Below are positions 51,869-61,613 of a stretch of DNA of 61,696 nt, one piece after another. The stretch's first letter is position 1. Each line of letters opens with the position of its first letter. Under the pieces are notes generated by a model. The model was given only the letters and a program-made list of their open reading frames with translations, ran no database searches and was not told the DNA's origin. A program made the translations under genes and the position numbers. The stretch covers positions 1-61,696 of the forward strand of contig CAMNRO010000012.1 in assembly GCA_946553045.1 (NCBI GenBank). Direction: 5' to 3'. This stretch comes from an uncultured Porphyromonadaceae bacterium. GTDB lineage: Bacteria > Bacteroidota > Bacteroidia > Bacteroidales > Muribaculaceae.

Positions 51869-54724
51869 TTATTCGGCTACTTCTTCCATGCCCTCGGGGT
51901 TGAGAAGAACAACGCGGTAGTTGTTCTGCTTGAGGACCTCGGCCATGAAGGCTTTCACATCGGCGAGAGTGATTGAGTTGTAGGTTTCTACGACATTGAC
52001 GAAGGTCTGCACACCGTTGATCTGAGTAGCGGCAATGCTTCCGGCCCAGTCGCTGTTTTCCTTGAGGTCTTCGCCAGCCTGCTTCACACAGTATTCAATT
52101 ACGGGTTTGAGCTCATCTTCGGTCACATTTTCTTCCATGGACTCGATAATGTCGCTGATTGCCTGGAGGGCTTCTTCGCGCATTTCGGGCTTCATCGGGA
52201 ATGCAATCTGGAAGTTCACATTGGTGATTCCGGCGCGACCCATGCTGCCGCTTGCGCCGATAGAGTATGTTGCGCCCATTTCCTCGCGAATCTTGTTGAG
52301 AAGACGCTTCGAAAGAATCTGAGCCGAAACCGAGGCAAGAGCCTTGTTCTTGGCGCTATAAGGCAGGTTGGCGCTGAAACCGATGAATACGTATGTCTGC
52401 GGAGTCTGCATCTTGGTGGTAAACACGTCGGTACCGCTGCCATTGACGATTTCGAAGTCGGCGTTGGCTGCTATTTCCTTGGAAAGCTTCTTGGCGTTGG
52501 CGGGGAGAGTCGCTATATACTGTTCCATCAGAGGAACGAATGTAGCGGGGTCGATAGCGCCTACGAACACGAATGTATAATCAGCGGCGTTCGAAAGCAT
52601 TTCGCGCACAATCTTCACGATGGCCTCGCGGTCGGCGGCCTTGATGTCGTCAACAGTGAGCATGTGTTTGGCCGGAGCCTTGAAGAGGGTGTTGAGGAGG
52701 TTTTTGTTGAACTGGAATTCGGGAGTAGCCTCCTGATTTGCCAGAATGCCGGCAACTGCGCCACGTGTGGCTTCGAATTCCTTTTCGTCGAGGTTAAGAC
52801 CGGTGAAGTAGCCGTAGAGAAGCTCCATGAGAGTGGGGAGGTCTTTCACGGTGGTGCGGCCTTCGACATTGCGGGTGTAGTTGTCGAAACTGAAAGCCAC
52901 TCCGGCCTGCTTGCCCTGGGTGTACTTCTGAATATCGGAGTTAGTGTAGGCGTTGATACCGTATTCCATCGGCAGATTCGTCATGTAGCGGATGCTCTGG
53001 GCGAGACTCTGGTCGAGCGAGGCACCGGCCTTGCCTTTGGCGATGGCGCTCATCACAATTTCGTTGGCCTTGAAGTCGGTGGGCTTCACGATTACCTTCA
53101 CACCGTTGGAGAGGGTGTACTCGGTAGCGCCCCATTCGGCGAGTTCGCGAGTGCTCTTTACCTTGCCGGGCTTGGGAAGAGCGGGAATGAGGGGATCGGT
53201 GCGCATTTCGTCCTTGTAGCCTTCGAGCTCTTCGTCTTCAACACTTTCGAAAGCATTGGCAAACTGCTCTTCGGTGGGAAGAGTGAAGCCTTCTTTCTCG
53301 GGAAGGAGAGCAAGAAGCACGCGGTTGTCGTCAATGACAATCTGGGGCAGATACTGGTTGATCATTTCGACACCGATGAGGTTTACGAAGCTGTCGTACT
53401 GTTCCTTGGCGAAGGCAATGCCGGGAGCGGGAACATTGTCGACAAAGAATTTCACATATTCTTTGGAATAACTTTCGTTCTTGCGGTCGTTGCGCTCTTC
53501 ATATGCCTTTTCGATACGCGACATGAACTCAGCGCGGGCGCGCTCATACTCGCCGATGGTAAATCCGGTGCGGGCGGCACGGAGAAGCTCGCGGTAAGCC
53601 TGGGTGAAGGCCGGAACGACATCGTTGTCCTTGGCGACAATCTCCATGGTGAGTGCGCCTTTGGTCTTGGCTATGAAGAAATCGCCTACCTCGACCGTTG
53701 CCGACGAATACTCGCAGGCGGGGTCTTTAGCCAGGTCAGAAAGACGGATATTGAGCATCTGGCACACTACCGAAGTGATGTAGTTCATCTGATAGTAAAG
53801 CGGAGTGTTACGGTATGCGCGGGGCAGACGGGCATTATCGTTCTTAAACATCAGCAGCATTGCCGCAGCCGACATCTCGGTGTCCTGACCGATTGCATAG
53901 ATAGTGCCGGGAGTGTCTTCCACTTCGAGATATTCGCGTTCCTTCGCGTTCTCGGGCATTTTGATGGAAGTGAACATTTCCTTGATTTTGCCCTCGATAT
54001 AATCGGGGTCGATGTCGCCGACCACGATAAGAGCCTGCTGGTCGGGACGATACCATGTGTGATAGTAGTCAACAAGAGCCTTGGGCTCGAAGTTGTCCAC
54101 CACGTCCATAATACCGATAGGCAGACGGTGACCGTACTTGCTGTCGGGATATACTTTCGGAAGGGCCTGCTCGATGATACGCATGGAGCCCTTCATGGCC
54201 TGACGCCATTCTTCGTGAATCACACCACGCTCCGCGTCGATTTCGGCGGGGTCGAGAGTGAGGGCGCATGACCAGTCATGGAGAATGAGAAGACAGCTAT
54301 CCTGCACCGACGTACGGGCTACAGGCACGTTGGAGATGTTGTAGACGGTCTCGTCTACGCCGGTATATGCGTTGAGGTTATAGCCGAACTTCACACCGAT
54401 GGATTCAAGCCAGTTGATGAGGTTCTTGTCGGGGAAATTCTCGGTGCCGTTGAAGCACATGTGCTCGAGGAAGTGGGCGAGGCCGCGCTGGTTATCCTCT
54501 TCAAGGATAGAACCTACCTTCTGGGCGATATAGAAGTCAGCCTGACCCTTGGGGTTATCGTTATGACGGATAAAATAAGTAAGACCGTTCTCGAGGGTGC
54601 CGGTGCGGAGTGCCGAATCCATCGGAAGAGGCGGCAGCTGGCCGGGAGCCTGTGCGGCGACATGATTGGAGGAGCCGAAAAGTACAGCAACAGCAGCTAT
54701 GGCTCCTAACAGAAATTTTTTCAT
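51869..54724 (-). CDS. M16-family zinc metallopeptidase (pitrilysin-like), secreted
   Basis: A 951-residue protein with a signal peptide (KKFLLGAIAAVAVLFGSS). The N-terminal half has the inverted zinc motif HFLEH (H84-x-x-E87-H88) within RGLAHFLEHMCFNGTENFP and a downstream AERGVIHEEW that holds the third ligand. The C-terminal half is the catalytically silent M16 repeat with SKRLLNKIREEMGATYSIGASG, the substrate-arginine region. Both halves in one chain make a pitrilysin-type clamshell degrading short peptides in the periplasm. An upstream in-frame start 46 codons earlier is discarded because it would bury the signal peptide. Confidence 0.93.
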   Translation of the reverse strand: MKKFLLGAIAAVAVLFGSSNHVAAQAPGQLPPLPMDSALRTGTLENGLTYFIRHNDNPKGQADFYIAQKVGSILEEDNQRGLAHFLEHMCFNGTENFPDKNLINWLESIGVKFGYNLNAYTGVDETVYNISNVPVARTSVQDSCLLILHDWSCALTLDPAEIDAERGVIHEEWRQAMKGSMRIIEQALPKVYPDSKYGHRLPIGIMDVVDNFEPKALVDYYHTWYRPDQQALIVVGDIDPDYIEGKIKEMFTSIKMPENAKEREYLEVEDTPGTIYAIGQDTEMSAAAMLLMFKNDNARLPRAYRNTPLYYQMNYITSVVCQMLNIRLSDLAKDPACEYSSATVEVGDFFIAKTKGALTMEIVAKDNDVVPAFTQAYRELLRAARTGFTIGEYERARAEFMSRIEKAYEERNDRKNESYSKEYVKFFVDNVPAPGIAFAKEQYDSFVNLIGVEMINQYLPQIVIDDNRVLLALLPEKEGFTLPTEEQFANAFESVEDEELEGYKDEMRTDPLIPALPKPGKVKSTRELAEWGATEYTLSNGVKVIVKPTDFKANEIVMSAIAKGKAGASLDQSLAQSIRYMTNLPMEYGINAYTNSDIQKYTQGKQAGVAFSFDNYTRNVEGRTTVKDLPTLMELLYGYFTGLNLDEKEFEATRGAVAGILANQEATPEFQFNKNLLNTLFKAPAKHMLTVDDIKAADREAIVKIVREMLSNAADYTFVFVGAIDPATFVPLMEQYIATLPANAKKLSKEIAANADFEIVNGSGTDVFTTKMQTPQTYVFIGFSANLPYSAKNKALASVSAQILSKRLLNKIREEMGATYSIGASGSMGRAGITNVNFQIAFPMKPEMREEALQAISDIIESMEENVTEDELKPVIEYCVKQAGEDLKENSDWAGSIAATQINGVQTFVNVVETYNSITLADVKAFMAEVLKQNNYRVVLLNPEGMEEVAE

Positions 54725-54845
54725 ATAATTTAGATTGTGTTTAATAATTATCTTGGTTTGTTTCCTCTTTTGGATTTTACAGTAAATATGACGTAAAAAA
54801 CTGCAATAGCTTACTTTCGGAGTGTTAATATTTCTTAAACAAACC

Positions 54846-54874
54846 ATAAAAAAAGAGGCCATGAGGCCTCTTTT
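54846..54874 (-). terminator. terminator of the GH13 gene
   Basis: A 10-bp stem AAAAGAGGCC (54851-54860) / GGCCTCTTTT (54865-54874), loop ATGA, followed on the minus strand by a U run. Confidence 0.92.
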
Positions 54875-54901
54875 CGGAGATATCGAAATGTATGAATGAA
54901 A

Positions 54902-57679
54902 TCAGAGTGCGATTTTGGTTGAATGCCCGTCGACCGTAACGATATATATACCCGACGAAAGGCCTTCGGTCGGCATAGGCCGGCCGGAAAGGTCGTGTAC
55001 TTCCACACTGTTGTAGCCGCCAAGCACTACTATGCGGCCTCCATCGGCGATAATGCTGACACCGCTTCCGCCTACAGGAACATCATCAATGCCGCTCATG
55101 TTGTCTGAAGTATATACGGCGAAGCAATGAGGAGGCACTGCAACGGTGAGATTGCGGCTCTTGAGCGAAATCTGGGGCTCGAAACCCGGCGAGGCCTTGT
55201 GCAGACGGAGATTCTCAACTTTCAGAGACGGTACATATAGTTTCACATCAACAGGCTCGCCATCTACAGCAGGATTGATGAACGCGAGTATATATCTTTC
55301 GCCGTCGTCAATGCGGATTGTAGTGGTTTTTGTAGCGAAATCAGTCGAGAAATTCGGAGTGAATCTGGCATCCGGGCCGAACAGTTCGGGATAATCGCGA
55401 CGCAGCTGTATCATGGACGCATATGTTTCCATGAGATAGTGCTTGTCGGGGTCGTCAAGCCAGTTCCAGTCTACAATCTTGGGGTCGGTATTGTTGCCGC
55501 CGTCAGAATTCTTTGTGTTCTGGCTGTTTCCGAGCTCGCCGAACTGCCATACCATCTTTGGGCCGGGAGTGAGAAGCATCTGAACAGCCAGCGAGCCGAG
55601 GCGGCGGTAGCTGTCGAGACTTTCGCCCTGCACGGCGGCAACTCCGTATGCGGCGTTTTTATAGCCCATGCGCTGTTCGTCGTGGCTTTCGGCATAGGAT
55701 ACGGTCGAGAATGCGGGGCGGTTTCCGTAGGCCGTTGCAAGGAATCTCTTGAGGTCGCACTTGGATGAGTAGCCCATCGTGTACTGGCACGACGATTCGT
55801 TGACATTCACCCACTGAATTTCGCCATCCTCGCCCATGGCGATTTCCTCTTCGTCACCGGCAAGGTTTTCGTTGATATGAATACCGTCGGGCTTAACCGA
55901 TTTAATGACACCATGGAGCCTCTTCATACGTTCGACACGACTCTTGTTATACTGGTTTGTACCTCCGGCGGCGGCGTAGCTGTCGTTGTCGCCGAGACCT
56001 TTCACAAGGTCGAAGCGATAACCGTCGACATTATACGCAGTCATCCAGTATTTGATTGCATCAGTCCACTGCTGCTGCACGAGGGCGTTGTCCTGGTTCC
56101 AGTCGTTGAGCACGCTGTACTCGTGAGGCGCCGTCTTGTTATAGAATGGATTTGAGGCGGCGGGATACATCATATACCAGGGGTGCAGGCCGTCGCTCTG
56201 ATTGAATACGATGTCGAGAATCACAGCCATGCCCTGACGGTGGCATTCGTCGATAAAATCCTTGTAGTCGGTCGGTGAGCCGTATGCCTTGTCGGGCGCC
56301 ATGTAGAAATTGGTATTGTAGCCCCACGAATTATTGCCGTTGAATTCCATGATAGGCATAAGCTCTACTGCATTGAAACCCATAGCCTTGATATATGGAA
56401 TCTTCTCTATGGCCTTGCGCACGGTGCCGTTACCCTCGGCCACACCGTTGCTGCCGGTGAAGTCGCGGAAGAGCATTTCGTAGATAATCAGATTCTTGTG
56501 GTCGGGAATTTCGAAAGAGACGAAGTCATAATTGTCCATATCGCCGCGATATACAGCGAGCATCACGCCCGTCACCTTGTCGAGAGGATACTTCGGCATG
56601 TCGGGCCATACCGACGGGTCGATATAGCTGTCGTTGTAGCAGTCGAGCACAAGATGCGCATATGGGTCGGCCACACGGTAGCGGCCGTCGACAACGTAAT
56701 AATATGGATACCACCGGTCGTCGGCTAGCCCCGACACGGTCAGCCAGAAGTATGTATTGCCCTGATAGTCGTAGCGCTTCATCTGGTTGCGCTCATAGTA
56801 GGCGTAATCGTCCCACGACGGCACGAGCATTACCGAACTCTTGCCGGGAGCGGCGAGACAGAATGTGACGGTACCGTCGGCATTTTTCACCGCACCCATC
56901 TTAGGCACTCCGCCGGGGTATGGCTCCTGTTCCGACTGGCCGGGATATGCTATGTTGATGGTTTTGGTGCGTGTCTCGGTGGCGATTTTAGCAGTGGCGG
57001 TCACGTCGTAGTCGCCCGACTTTGTGAAAGTATATTCTCCCGAGAGAGTCTGCACACCCTTTGCCGAAGCGATATCGCTGCCGGCCACGGCTATGCTGAG
57101 GTCGGCGGACTGAGTCGATGTGACAGTAAATTTAATAGTAGTGGCACCGGTCAGGATAGTGCTCTCGGCATCGCATGTGAATTCAATCTGAAACCCGGCT
57201 TCGGCCACAGGTATGCGGATATCGGAGCCGTCGGAAGTCTTGCCTTCCTTTCTGCCGTCGGCGGTGCGGAAGACAGCCACGATTTCCTTGACGGTCTCGG
57301 AGGCGTCGGTTATTCCGAAATAAGAGCGGATATCGCCTATGGCGAGTGTGTAGGTGTTTGCAGCAATCTTCTTGAGGAGATTTTTAGATGTATTTGCAGC
57401 CTGGCTGTTGCCGGCTTCGGGCCACGGAGTGACAACATAGCGCCAGTCGCCGGGGCCGGTGCTCTCAGACGTTATCACGCCTATATGAGCATAGACATCA
57501 AAGCCTGCAGCGAGATTGGCGAGCCCCATATTGCCGAGAGGCGAATCGGCATGATAGGTCAGAACCACGTCCTTGCTCGATTCCTGAAGAGGCGAAGGCG
57601 AAGTCGTGACAATCTGTGCTCCTGCAGGCATGACGGCCAGCAGCAACATGGCGACGAACGCAAAGTAGAAGTTTTTCAT
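54902..57679 (-). CDS. GH13 alpha-amylase family protein, secreted, with C-terminal sorting-like domain
   Basis: A 925-residue protein. A signal peptide (MKNFYFAFVAMLLLAVMPAGAQ) is followed by one or two N-terminal beta domains (to about 310; the second like an E-set/CBM48 region with FCLAAPGKSSVMLVPSWDDY), then the GH13 barrel: MGFNAVELMPIMEF, DIVFNQSDG, nucleophile region VDGYRFDLVKG, acid IHINEN and AESHDE. The last 60 residues (SGIDDVPVGGS, YNSVEVHDLSGRP, SSGIYIVTVDG) are a C-terminal sorting-like domain. It should cleave or rearrange alpha-glucans outside the cytoplasm. There is no SusC/D neighbour. ATG 57679 is chosen at the signal peptide. Confidence 0.92.
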   Translation of the reverse strand: MKNFYFAFVAMLLLAVMPAGAQIVTTSPSPLQESSKDVVLTYHADSPLGNMGLANLAAGFDVYAHIGVITSESTGPGDWRYVVTPWPEAGNSQAANTSKNLLKKIAANTYTLAIGDIRSYFGITDASETVKEIVAVFRTADGRKEGKTSDGSDIRIPVAEAGFQIEFTCDAESTILTGATTIKFTVTSTQSADLSIAVAGSDIASAKGVQTLSGEYTFTKSGDYDVTATAKIATETRTKTINIAYPGQSEQEPYPGGVPKMGAVKNADGTVTFCLAAPGKSSVMLVPSWDDYAYYERNQMKRYDYQGNTYFWLTVSGLADDRWYPYYYVVDGRYRVADPYAHLVLDCYNDSYIDPSVWPDMPKYPLDKVTGVMLAVYRGDMDNYDFVSFEIPDHKNLIIYEMLFRDFTGSNGVAEGNGTVRKAIEKIPYIKAMGFNAVELMPIMEFNGNNSWGYNTNFYMAPDKAYGSPTDYKDFIDECHRQGMAVILDIVFNQSDGLHPWYMMYPAASNPFYNKTAPHEYSVLNDWNQDNALVQQQWTDAIKYWMTAYNVDGYRFDLVKGLGDNDSYAAAGGTNQYNKSRVERMKRLHGVIKSVKPDGIHINENLAGDEEEIAMGEDGEIQWVNVNESSCQYTMGYSSKCDLKRFLATAYGNRPAFSTVSYAESHDEQRMGYKNAAYGVAAVQGESLDSYRRLGSLAVQMLLTPGPKMVWQFGELGNSQNTKNSDGGNNTDPKIVDWNWLDDPDKHYLMETYASMIQLRRDYPELFGPDARFTPNFSTDFATKTTTIRIDDGERYILAFINPAVDGEPVDVKLYVPSLKVENLRLHKASPGFEPQISLKSRNLTVAVPPHCFAVYTSDNMSGIDDVPVGGSGVSIIADGGRIVVLGGYNSVEVHDLSGRPMPTEGLSSGIYIVTVDGHSTKIAL

Positions 57680-57746
57680 TGAAGGTAAAACACTGTAAGT
57701 AAGTAAAATAATCACAATTCGCGCGAAAGCGCACTTTTCACACCCA

Positions 57747-57754
57747 CAAAAATA
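57747..57754 (-). promoter_or_regulatory. -7 element of the GH13 gene
   Basis: Minus strand TATTTTTG, 67 bases before ATG 57679. The leader contains a short GCGC-TTTC-GCGC hairpin. Confidence 0.4.
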
Positions 57755-57904
57755 ATAATTAAAAGTCAAAGCACCGACACATTACCGTAAAAATGAGTAG
57801 AAAACAAGAGTTTTTTGGATTTAAACCAAACACCCTCTAAAACACAGAAGCCACATGAATTGTTATCAAATCATAAACGGCTAACTACTAAACTTCTCAA
57901 GTAT

Positions 57905-58453
57905 ATGAAATCAGTAAATTTTGAAAAAATCGGGCAGACCCGCTGGTGGTGGGCCGTGCTCGCCGTAGGCATTATGCTTGTCATAGCAGGCTTCGCCTAC
58001 TGGTTCTGGCCCGAAATGGGCTTTGCTGTTGCTTCTCAGATTTTCGGCTGGCTTCTGATTCTGGCAGGTATCGTTCAGCTTTGCGTGGCCGCCGGGCCGA
58101 ACCACCCCAAAGGCTGGGGCTGGTGGATTACCGGAGGTGTAATCGACATGTTTATCGGCTTTATGCTTGTGCGCAGTATCATTCTTTCTGAAATGGTATT
58201 GCCCTATTTTCTTGCCATAATCTTCATTTTCTGGGGGCTCGAAGCATTTGTGAGCGCCGGCAGGGGGCAGCGCGCCCGTTACTGGTGGCTCGGAATCATC
58301 AACGGCATTCTACTCTGTCTCATCGGTTTCTTCTTTCTCGAAGCCGGCTGGGTAAGCGACATGATGATGGTTTCGTTCCTCACTTCCATTGCCTTTATCT
58401 ACTGGGGCTGCACCATCGCACTTGCCTCGTATGAGATGAAACCCCGCAAATAG
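57905..58453 (+). CDS. HdeD-family (DUF308) membrane protein
   Basis: A 182-residue protein with six membrane segments in three related pairs (WWWAVLAVGIMLVIAGFAYWF, GWLLILAGIVQLCVAAG, WWITGGVIDMFIGFMLV, FLAIIFIFWGLEAFVSAG, YWWLGIINGILLCLIGFFFL, FLTSIAFIYWGCTIALASYE), the pattern of HdeD/DUF308 proteins linked to acid stress in E. coli. The role here is unknown. The start ATG 57905 is preferred over an upstream in-frame ATG at 57815. A terminator follows. Confidence 0.85.
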   Translation: MKSVNFEKIGQTRWWWAVLAVGIMLVIAGFAYWFWPEMGFAVASQIFGWLLILAGIVQLCVAAGPNHPKGWGWWITGGVIDMFIGFMLVRSIILSEMVLPYFLAIIFIFWGLEAFVSAGRGQRARYWWLGIINGILLCLIGFFFLEAGWVSDMMMVSFLTSIAFIYWGCTIALASYEMKPRK

Positions 58454-58467
58454 GCCGCCTCATCTTC

Positions 58468-58506
58468 GCAAAAACGGCTGCCGGTTCTTCCGGTGGCCGT
58501 TTTTGC
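58468..58506 (+). terminator. terminator of the HdeD-like gene
   Basis: GCAAAAACGGC (58468-58478) pairs with GCCGTTTTTGC (58496-58506), with an inner CCGG/CCGG stem, giving a long hairpin whose 3' arm holds five Ts. Confidence 0.88.
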
Positions 58507-58621
58507 GTTCATGGCGTCGAAAATGTCATTTTTCAGACCAAAAACTGCTTCTCAAATACTAAAAATGCTTAAAAAGAGGATTTTAACACACCCTGCGGCA
58601 CTCAAATCGCTCATAATGCCA

Positions 58622-58629
58622 TATCTTTG
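58622..58629 (+). promoter_or_regulatory. -7 element of the Trp/Gly-rich protein gene
   Basis: TATCTTTG, 125 bases before ATG 58755, in the 301-bp gap 58454-58754. The rest of that gap holds the HdeD terminator and otherwise nothing I can name. Confidence 0.45.
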
Positions 58630-58754
58630 TTAAACTTTGGCGCAATAGAGACGTCTAAATTCTAAACAGAGAACGCGCGCGACTAAGGTTAAAATCGTTG
58701 CAGCCGCGCACAAAACCAATCTGACAAACGTTATAATTCCATAAAGTTACGAAA

Positions 58755-59915
58755 ATGAAAAAGGTCACCCGAATTTTCTCCGTCCTGTTAGCTCTGACGT
58801 GGTTTGCCGCATCGGCTCCCGCCGTGTCCGCTCAGGATTACGACGATGATCTGTACTACTCTCCCTCCAAAGCCAAGAAGGAAGAGGCAAAGCGCAAAAA
58901 AGAAGCAGCCGCAAGACAAAAGCAACAGAACAGCTTCCAATATACCGGACAGGCCGATTACGTCGGCTCCGACGCCTATGACGTATCGAGCTCTCGCCCG
59001 ATGACAGTAGATGTCGACGCATACAACCGCCGCGGCTCATACTCGCCCGACAACTCAAGCGCCCAGGGCGGCGAACTCGGAGGCACCGACTTCGAGAACA
59101 CCCGCCGCATAGAGCGCTTCCACAACAGCGACATCATCACCGCCACAGGCGATACAGCCCTTATGCAGTATTACTACTCGCAGCCCGAGGCTCAGCCCGT
59201 CAATATATATGTGGTAAACAGCATCGACCCCTGGAGCAACTGGGCATACCGCCCCTCGTGGCGCTGGCGTTTCGGAAGCCCTTACTGGAGCTTCGGCTGG
59301 GGATATGACCCCTGGTATGACTGGGCATGGGGCTACGACCCGTTCTGGGGCCCGTCGTGGGGCTGGAACTGGGGCTGGTCATGGGGCTATCCCTCATGGG
59401 GCTGCGGACCCGGCTACTGGGGTCCTGGATGGTGTCCCGGTCACTGGGGGCCTGCCTATAGCGGAAACTGGGGCTACAACCGTCCCGGAGCAAACCGTCC
59501 GCACTCGCCCTCCTATGGCAACGGCATGGCCGGCAACCGTCCGCACTCGCCCGCTTACGGCAACGTGCGTCCCGGCAGCTCCAACCGCCCCGGAAATATG
59601 GGCCGTCCGTCGTATGGCAACAATCAGAACTATCCATCGCATGGCGTGCGCCCCTCTCAAGGCAACAACGGAGACAACAGCAACTACGCCCCGTCCAACA
59701 ACAGCCGTCGCGGCCGCAACAACAATAACAGCGGCACAAGACGCCAGAACAACAATTCTTATAATAACAATAACAACTATAATAACTCTAACCGCAACAG
59801 CTACAACAGCGGCAGCTCATTCTCACGCCCCGGCAACTCCGGTTTCGGCGGTGGCGGATTCGGCGGCGGCAACCGTGGCGGCGGTGGCGGCGGCTCCCGC
59901 GGTCGCGGACGCTAA
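58755..59915 (+). CDS. secreted low-complexity Trp/Gly/Asn-rich protein
   Basis: A 386-residue protein with a signal peptide (ending VSAQDYDDD). Residues about 35-60 are a charged helix (KKEEAKRKKEAAARQK). A folded-looking segment follows (YVGSDAYDVSS to QPVNIYVVNSIDPW). Then about 75 residues are Trp-Gly-Tyr-Pro repeats such as WGYDPWYDWAWGYDPFWGP and SWGWNWGWSWGY; then HSPSYGN / HSPAYGN repeats; finally an Asn-rich and Gly/Arg-rich tail (GGGGFGGGNRGGGGGG). I know similar proteins in Bacteroidetes only as hypothetical. It would be an exported disordered, aromatic, sticky protein; function unknown. The gene is 91 bp upstream of the OMP. Confidence 0.75.
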   Translation: MKKVTRIFSVLLALTWFAASAPAVSAQDYDDDLYYSPSKAKKEEAKRKKEAAARQKQQNSFQYTGQADYVGSDAYDVSSSRPMTVDVDAYNRRGSYSPDNSSAQGGELGGTDFENTRRIERFHNSDIITATGDTALMQYYYSQPEAQPVNIYVVNSIDPWSNWAYRPSWRWRFGSPYWSFGWGYDPWYDWAWGYDPFWGPSWGWNWGWSWGYPSWGCGPGYWGPGWCPGHWGPAYSGNWGYNRPGANRPHSPSYGNGMAGNRPHSPAYGNVRPGSSNRPGNMGRPSYGNNQNYPSHGVRPSQGNNGDNSNYAPSNNSRRGRNNNNSGTRRQNNNSYNNNNNYNNSNRNSYNSGSSFSRPGNSGFGGGGFGGGNRGGGGGGSRGRGR

Positions 59916-60005
59916 AGCGTAAAAAGATAGCTTAGGCTAAAATAACCGCCCTCCCCCCTCACTCCTCGTTCCTCTCCACTCGCTCCTAAAAAACACGTTC
60001 CGACT
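59916..60005. other. short intergenic gap with CTCC/CTCCACTC repeats
   Basis: The gap holds pyrimidine-rich words CCTCCCCCCTCACTCCTCGTTCCTCTCCACTCGCTCC cut here into parts: CCCTCACTCC, GTTCCTCTCC and ACTCGCTCC. It resembles the degenerate intergenic repeats elsewhere; no gene or clear hairpin. Confidence 0.35.
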
Positions 60006-61613
60006 ATGAAAAAGACTCTTCTATCAGCACTTGGCCTTGCGCTCCTGCTTCCGGCAGGAGCCGCAGCCCAGAGCGCCATCGATGCCAATACCATCACCCC
60101 CACTCAGCTACGGGGCACAGCCCGATTCATATCTATGGGCGGTGCCTTCACATCGCTCGGCGGTGATATCTCGTCGATGACCCAGAACCCCGCCGGCCTC
60201 GGCATATACCGAAAAAGCGACGTCGGCCTCACCTTCGATGTAAGCATACGAAACTATAAGACCGACACCGACCAGGGCTCATATAAAGAGAGCCAGACAA
60301 AGGCTTTCTTCGACAATTTCGGCTACGTCGGCGTAATCGACCTCAACGGTGCCATGAACAGTCTGTCGTGGGGCGTGAGCTACAACCGACTCAACGCGTT
60401 CGACCGCCGCTTCAGAGGCTACAACATGCCTACCGAAACGTCGCTCTCCAACTATATCGCCTCATACACCCAGGGGGTAAACTCGTCGGAGATGCTTTTC
60501 GACGATGACAAGAACTACAATCCCTACCTCGATTCGAGCAACGACTGGCTGTCGATTCTGGCCTACAACTCGATGATTATCAACAACACCGGGTCAAACA
60601 CCGAATATGCAGGTCTCTTCCAGGACGGCACCACCGCCGACGCCTTGTACGACGTCCGCGAAACCGGCCATACCGATGAATACAACATCGACTTCGCCGG
60701 AAATTTCAACGACGTTGTCTTCTGGGGTCTCGGTGTCGGAATCATCGACATGGAGTACACCCGCGAAGTGAATTACAGCGAAAGCATGAGCGGAGGCCTT
60801 ATTTATAATCCCACAACCGACGGTCTTGCTACCGGCAACGCAGGCTTCGACCTCTACAACATCAAGCGGACAACCGGCACCGGAGCCAACATCAAATTCG
60901 GCCTCATCGTGCGTCCCATCGAAGCACTGCGTCTCGGTTTCGCAATCCATACACCGACCTGGCTGCACCTCACAAATCAGGGCTTCGGCGAAATGACCGG
61001 CCGCTTCACCCCCAACGGGACACAGGACACAAACGAGACATCAGAATACACCGACGATTTCAATTATGACTGGCGTCTAAACTCGCCGTGGCGCTTCATG
61101 ATTGGCGCATCGACCGTCATCGGCAGCAAGGCTATACTCAGCGTCGACTACGAACGCGTGGCCTACTCCGACATGAAGATGAAATATCAGCAATACGGCA
61201 CATGGGGCAACAATTTCGTTGAAGACAAGCAGGGCAACGAGGATATCAAGTCGTACTACAAGGCCTCCAACATCGTCCGCGTCGGAGCCGAATACCGCAT
61301 CACACCCTCATTCAGCGTCCGCGCCGGCTACAACTTCCAGACATCGAACATGCGCGACGCCGCTGCCGACAACCGCACCGAAATATACACAGCCGGCACA
61401 GATCCCAGCTACTCTTTCGACAAGGATACACAGAACATCTGTTTAGGCCTCGGTTACCGCTACAAAGGCTGGTATATCGACCTCGCATACCAGCACACCA
61501 ACATCAAGAGCACATTCCACGCCTACACTCCGTTCGCAGGACTGAAGACCCCACAGGCCGACCGCTCCGACAGCTACAACAACATCGTCCTCTCCACCGG
61601 CATCCGCTTCTAA
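60006..61613 (+). CDS. outer-membrane protein, OMPP1/FadL/TodX-like transporter
   Basis: A 535-residue beta-barrel protein: signal peptide (LLSALGLALLLPAGAAAQ), then the FadL-type opening TARFISMGGAFTSLGGDISSMTQNPAGLGIYRKSD, with NPAGL the usual hatch motif, and barrel strands ending NNIVLSTGIRF, a typical terminal Phe. The family carries hydrophobic molecules across the outer membrane; relatives in Bacteroidetes are often labelled hemin receptor. The ligand is unknown. It is the last gene before the window edge. Confidence 0.85.
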   Translation: MKKTLLSALGLALLLPAGAAAQSAIDANTITPTQLRGTARFISMGGAFTSLGGDISSMTQNPAGLGIYRKSDVGLTFDVSIRNYKTDTDQGSYKESQTKAFFDNFGYVGVIDLNGAMNSLSWGVSYNRLNAFDRRFRGYNMPTETSLSNYIASYTQGVNSSEMLFDDDKNYNPYLDSSNDWLSILAYNSMIINNTGSNTEYAGLFQDGTTADALYDVRETGHTDEYNIDFAGNFNDVVFWGLGVGIIDMEYTREVNYSESMSGGLIYNPTTDGLATGNAGFDLYNIKRTTGTGANIKFGLIVRPIEALRLGFAIHTPTWLHLTNQGFGEMTGRFTPNGTQDTNETSEYTDDFNYDWRLNSPWRFMIGASTVIGSKAILSVDYERVAYSDMKMKYQQYGTWGNNFVEDKQGNEDIKSYYKASNIVRVGAEYRITPSFSVRAGYNFQTSNMRDAAADNRTEIYTAGTDPSYSFDKDTQNICLGLGYRYKGWYIDLAYQHTNIKSTFHAYTPFAGLKTPQADRSDSYNNIVLSTGIRF

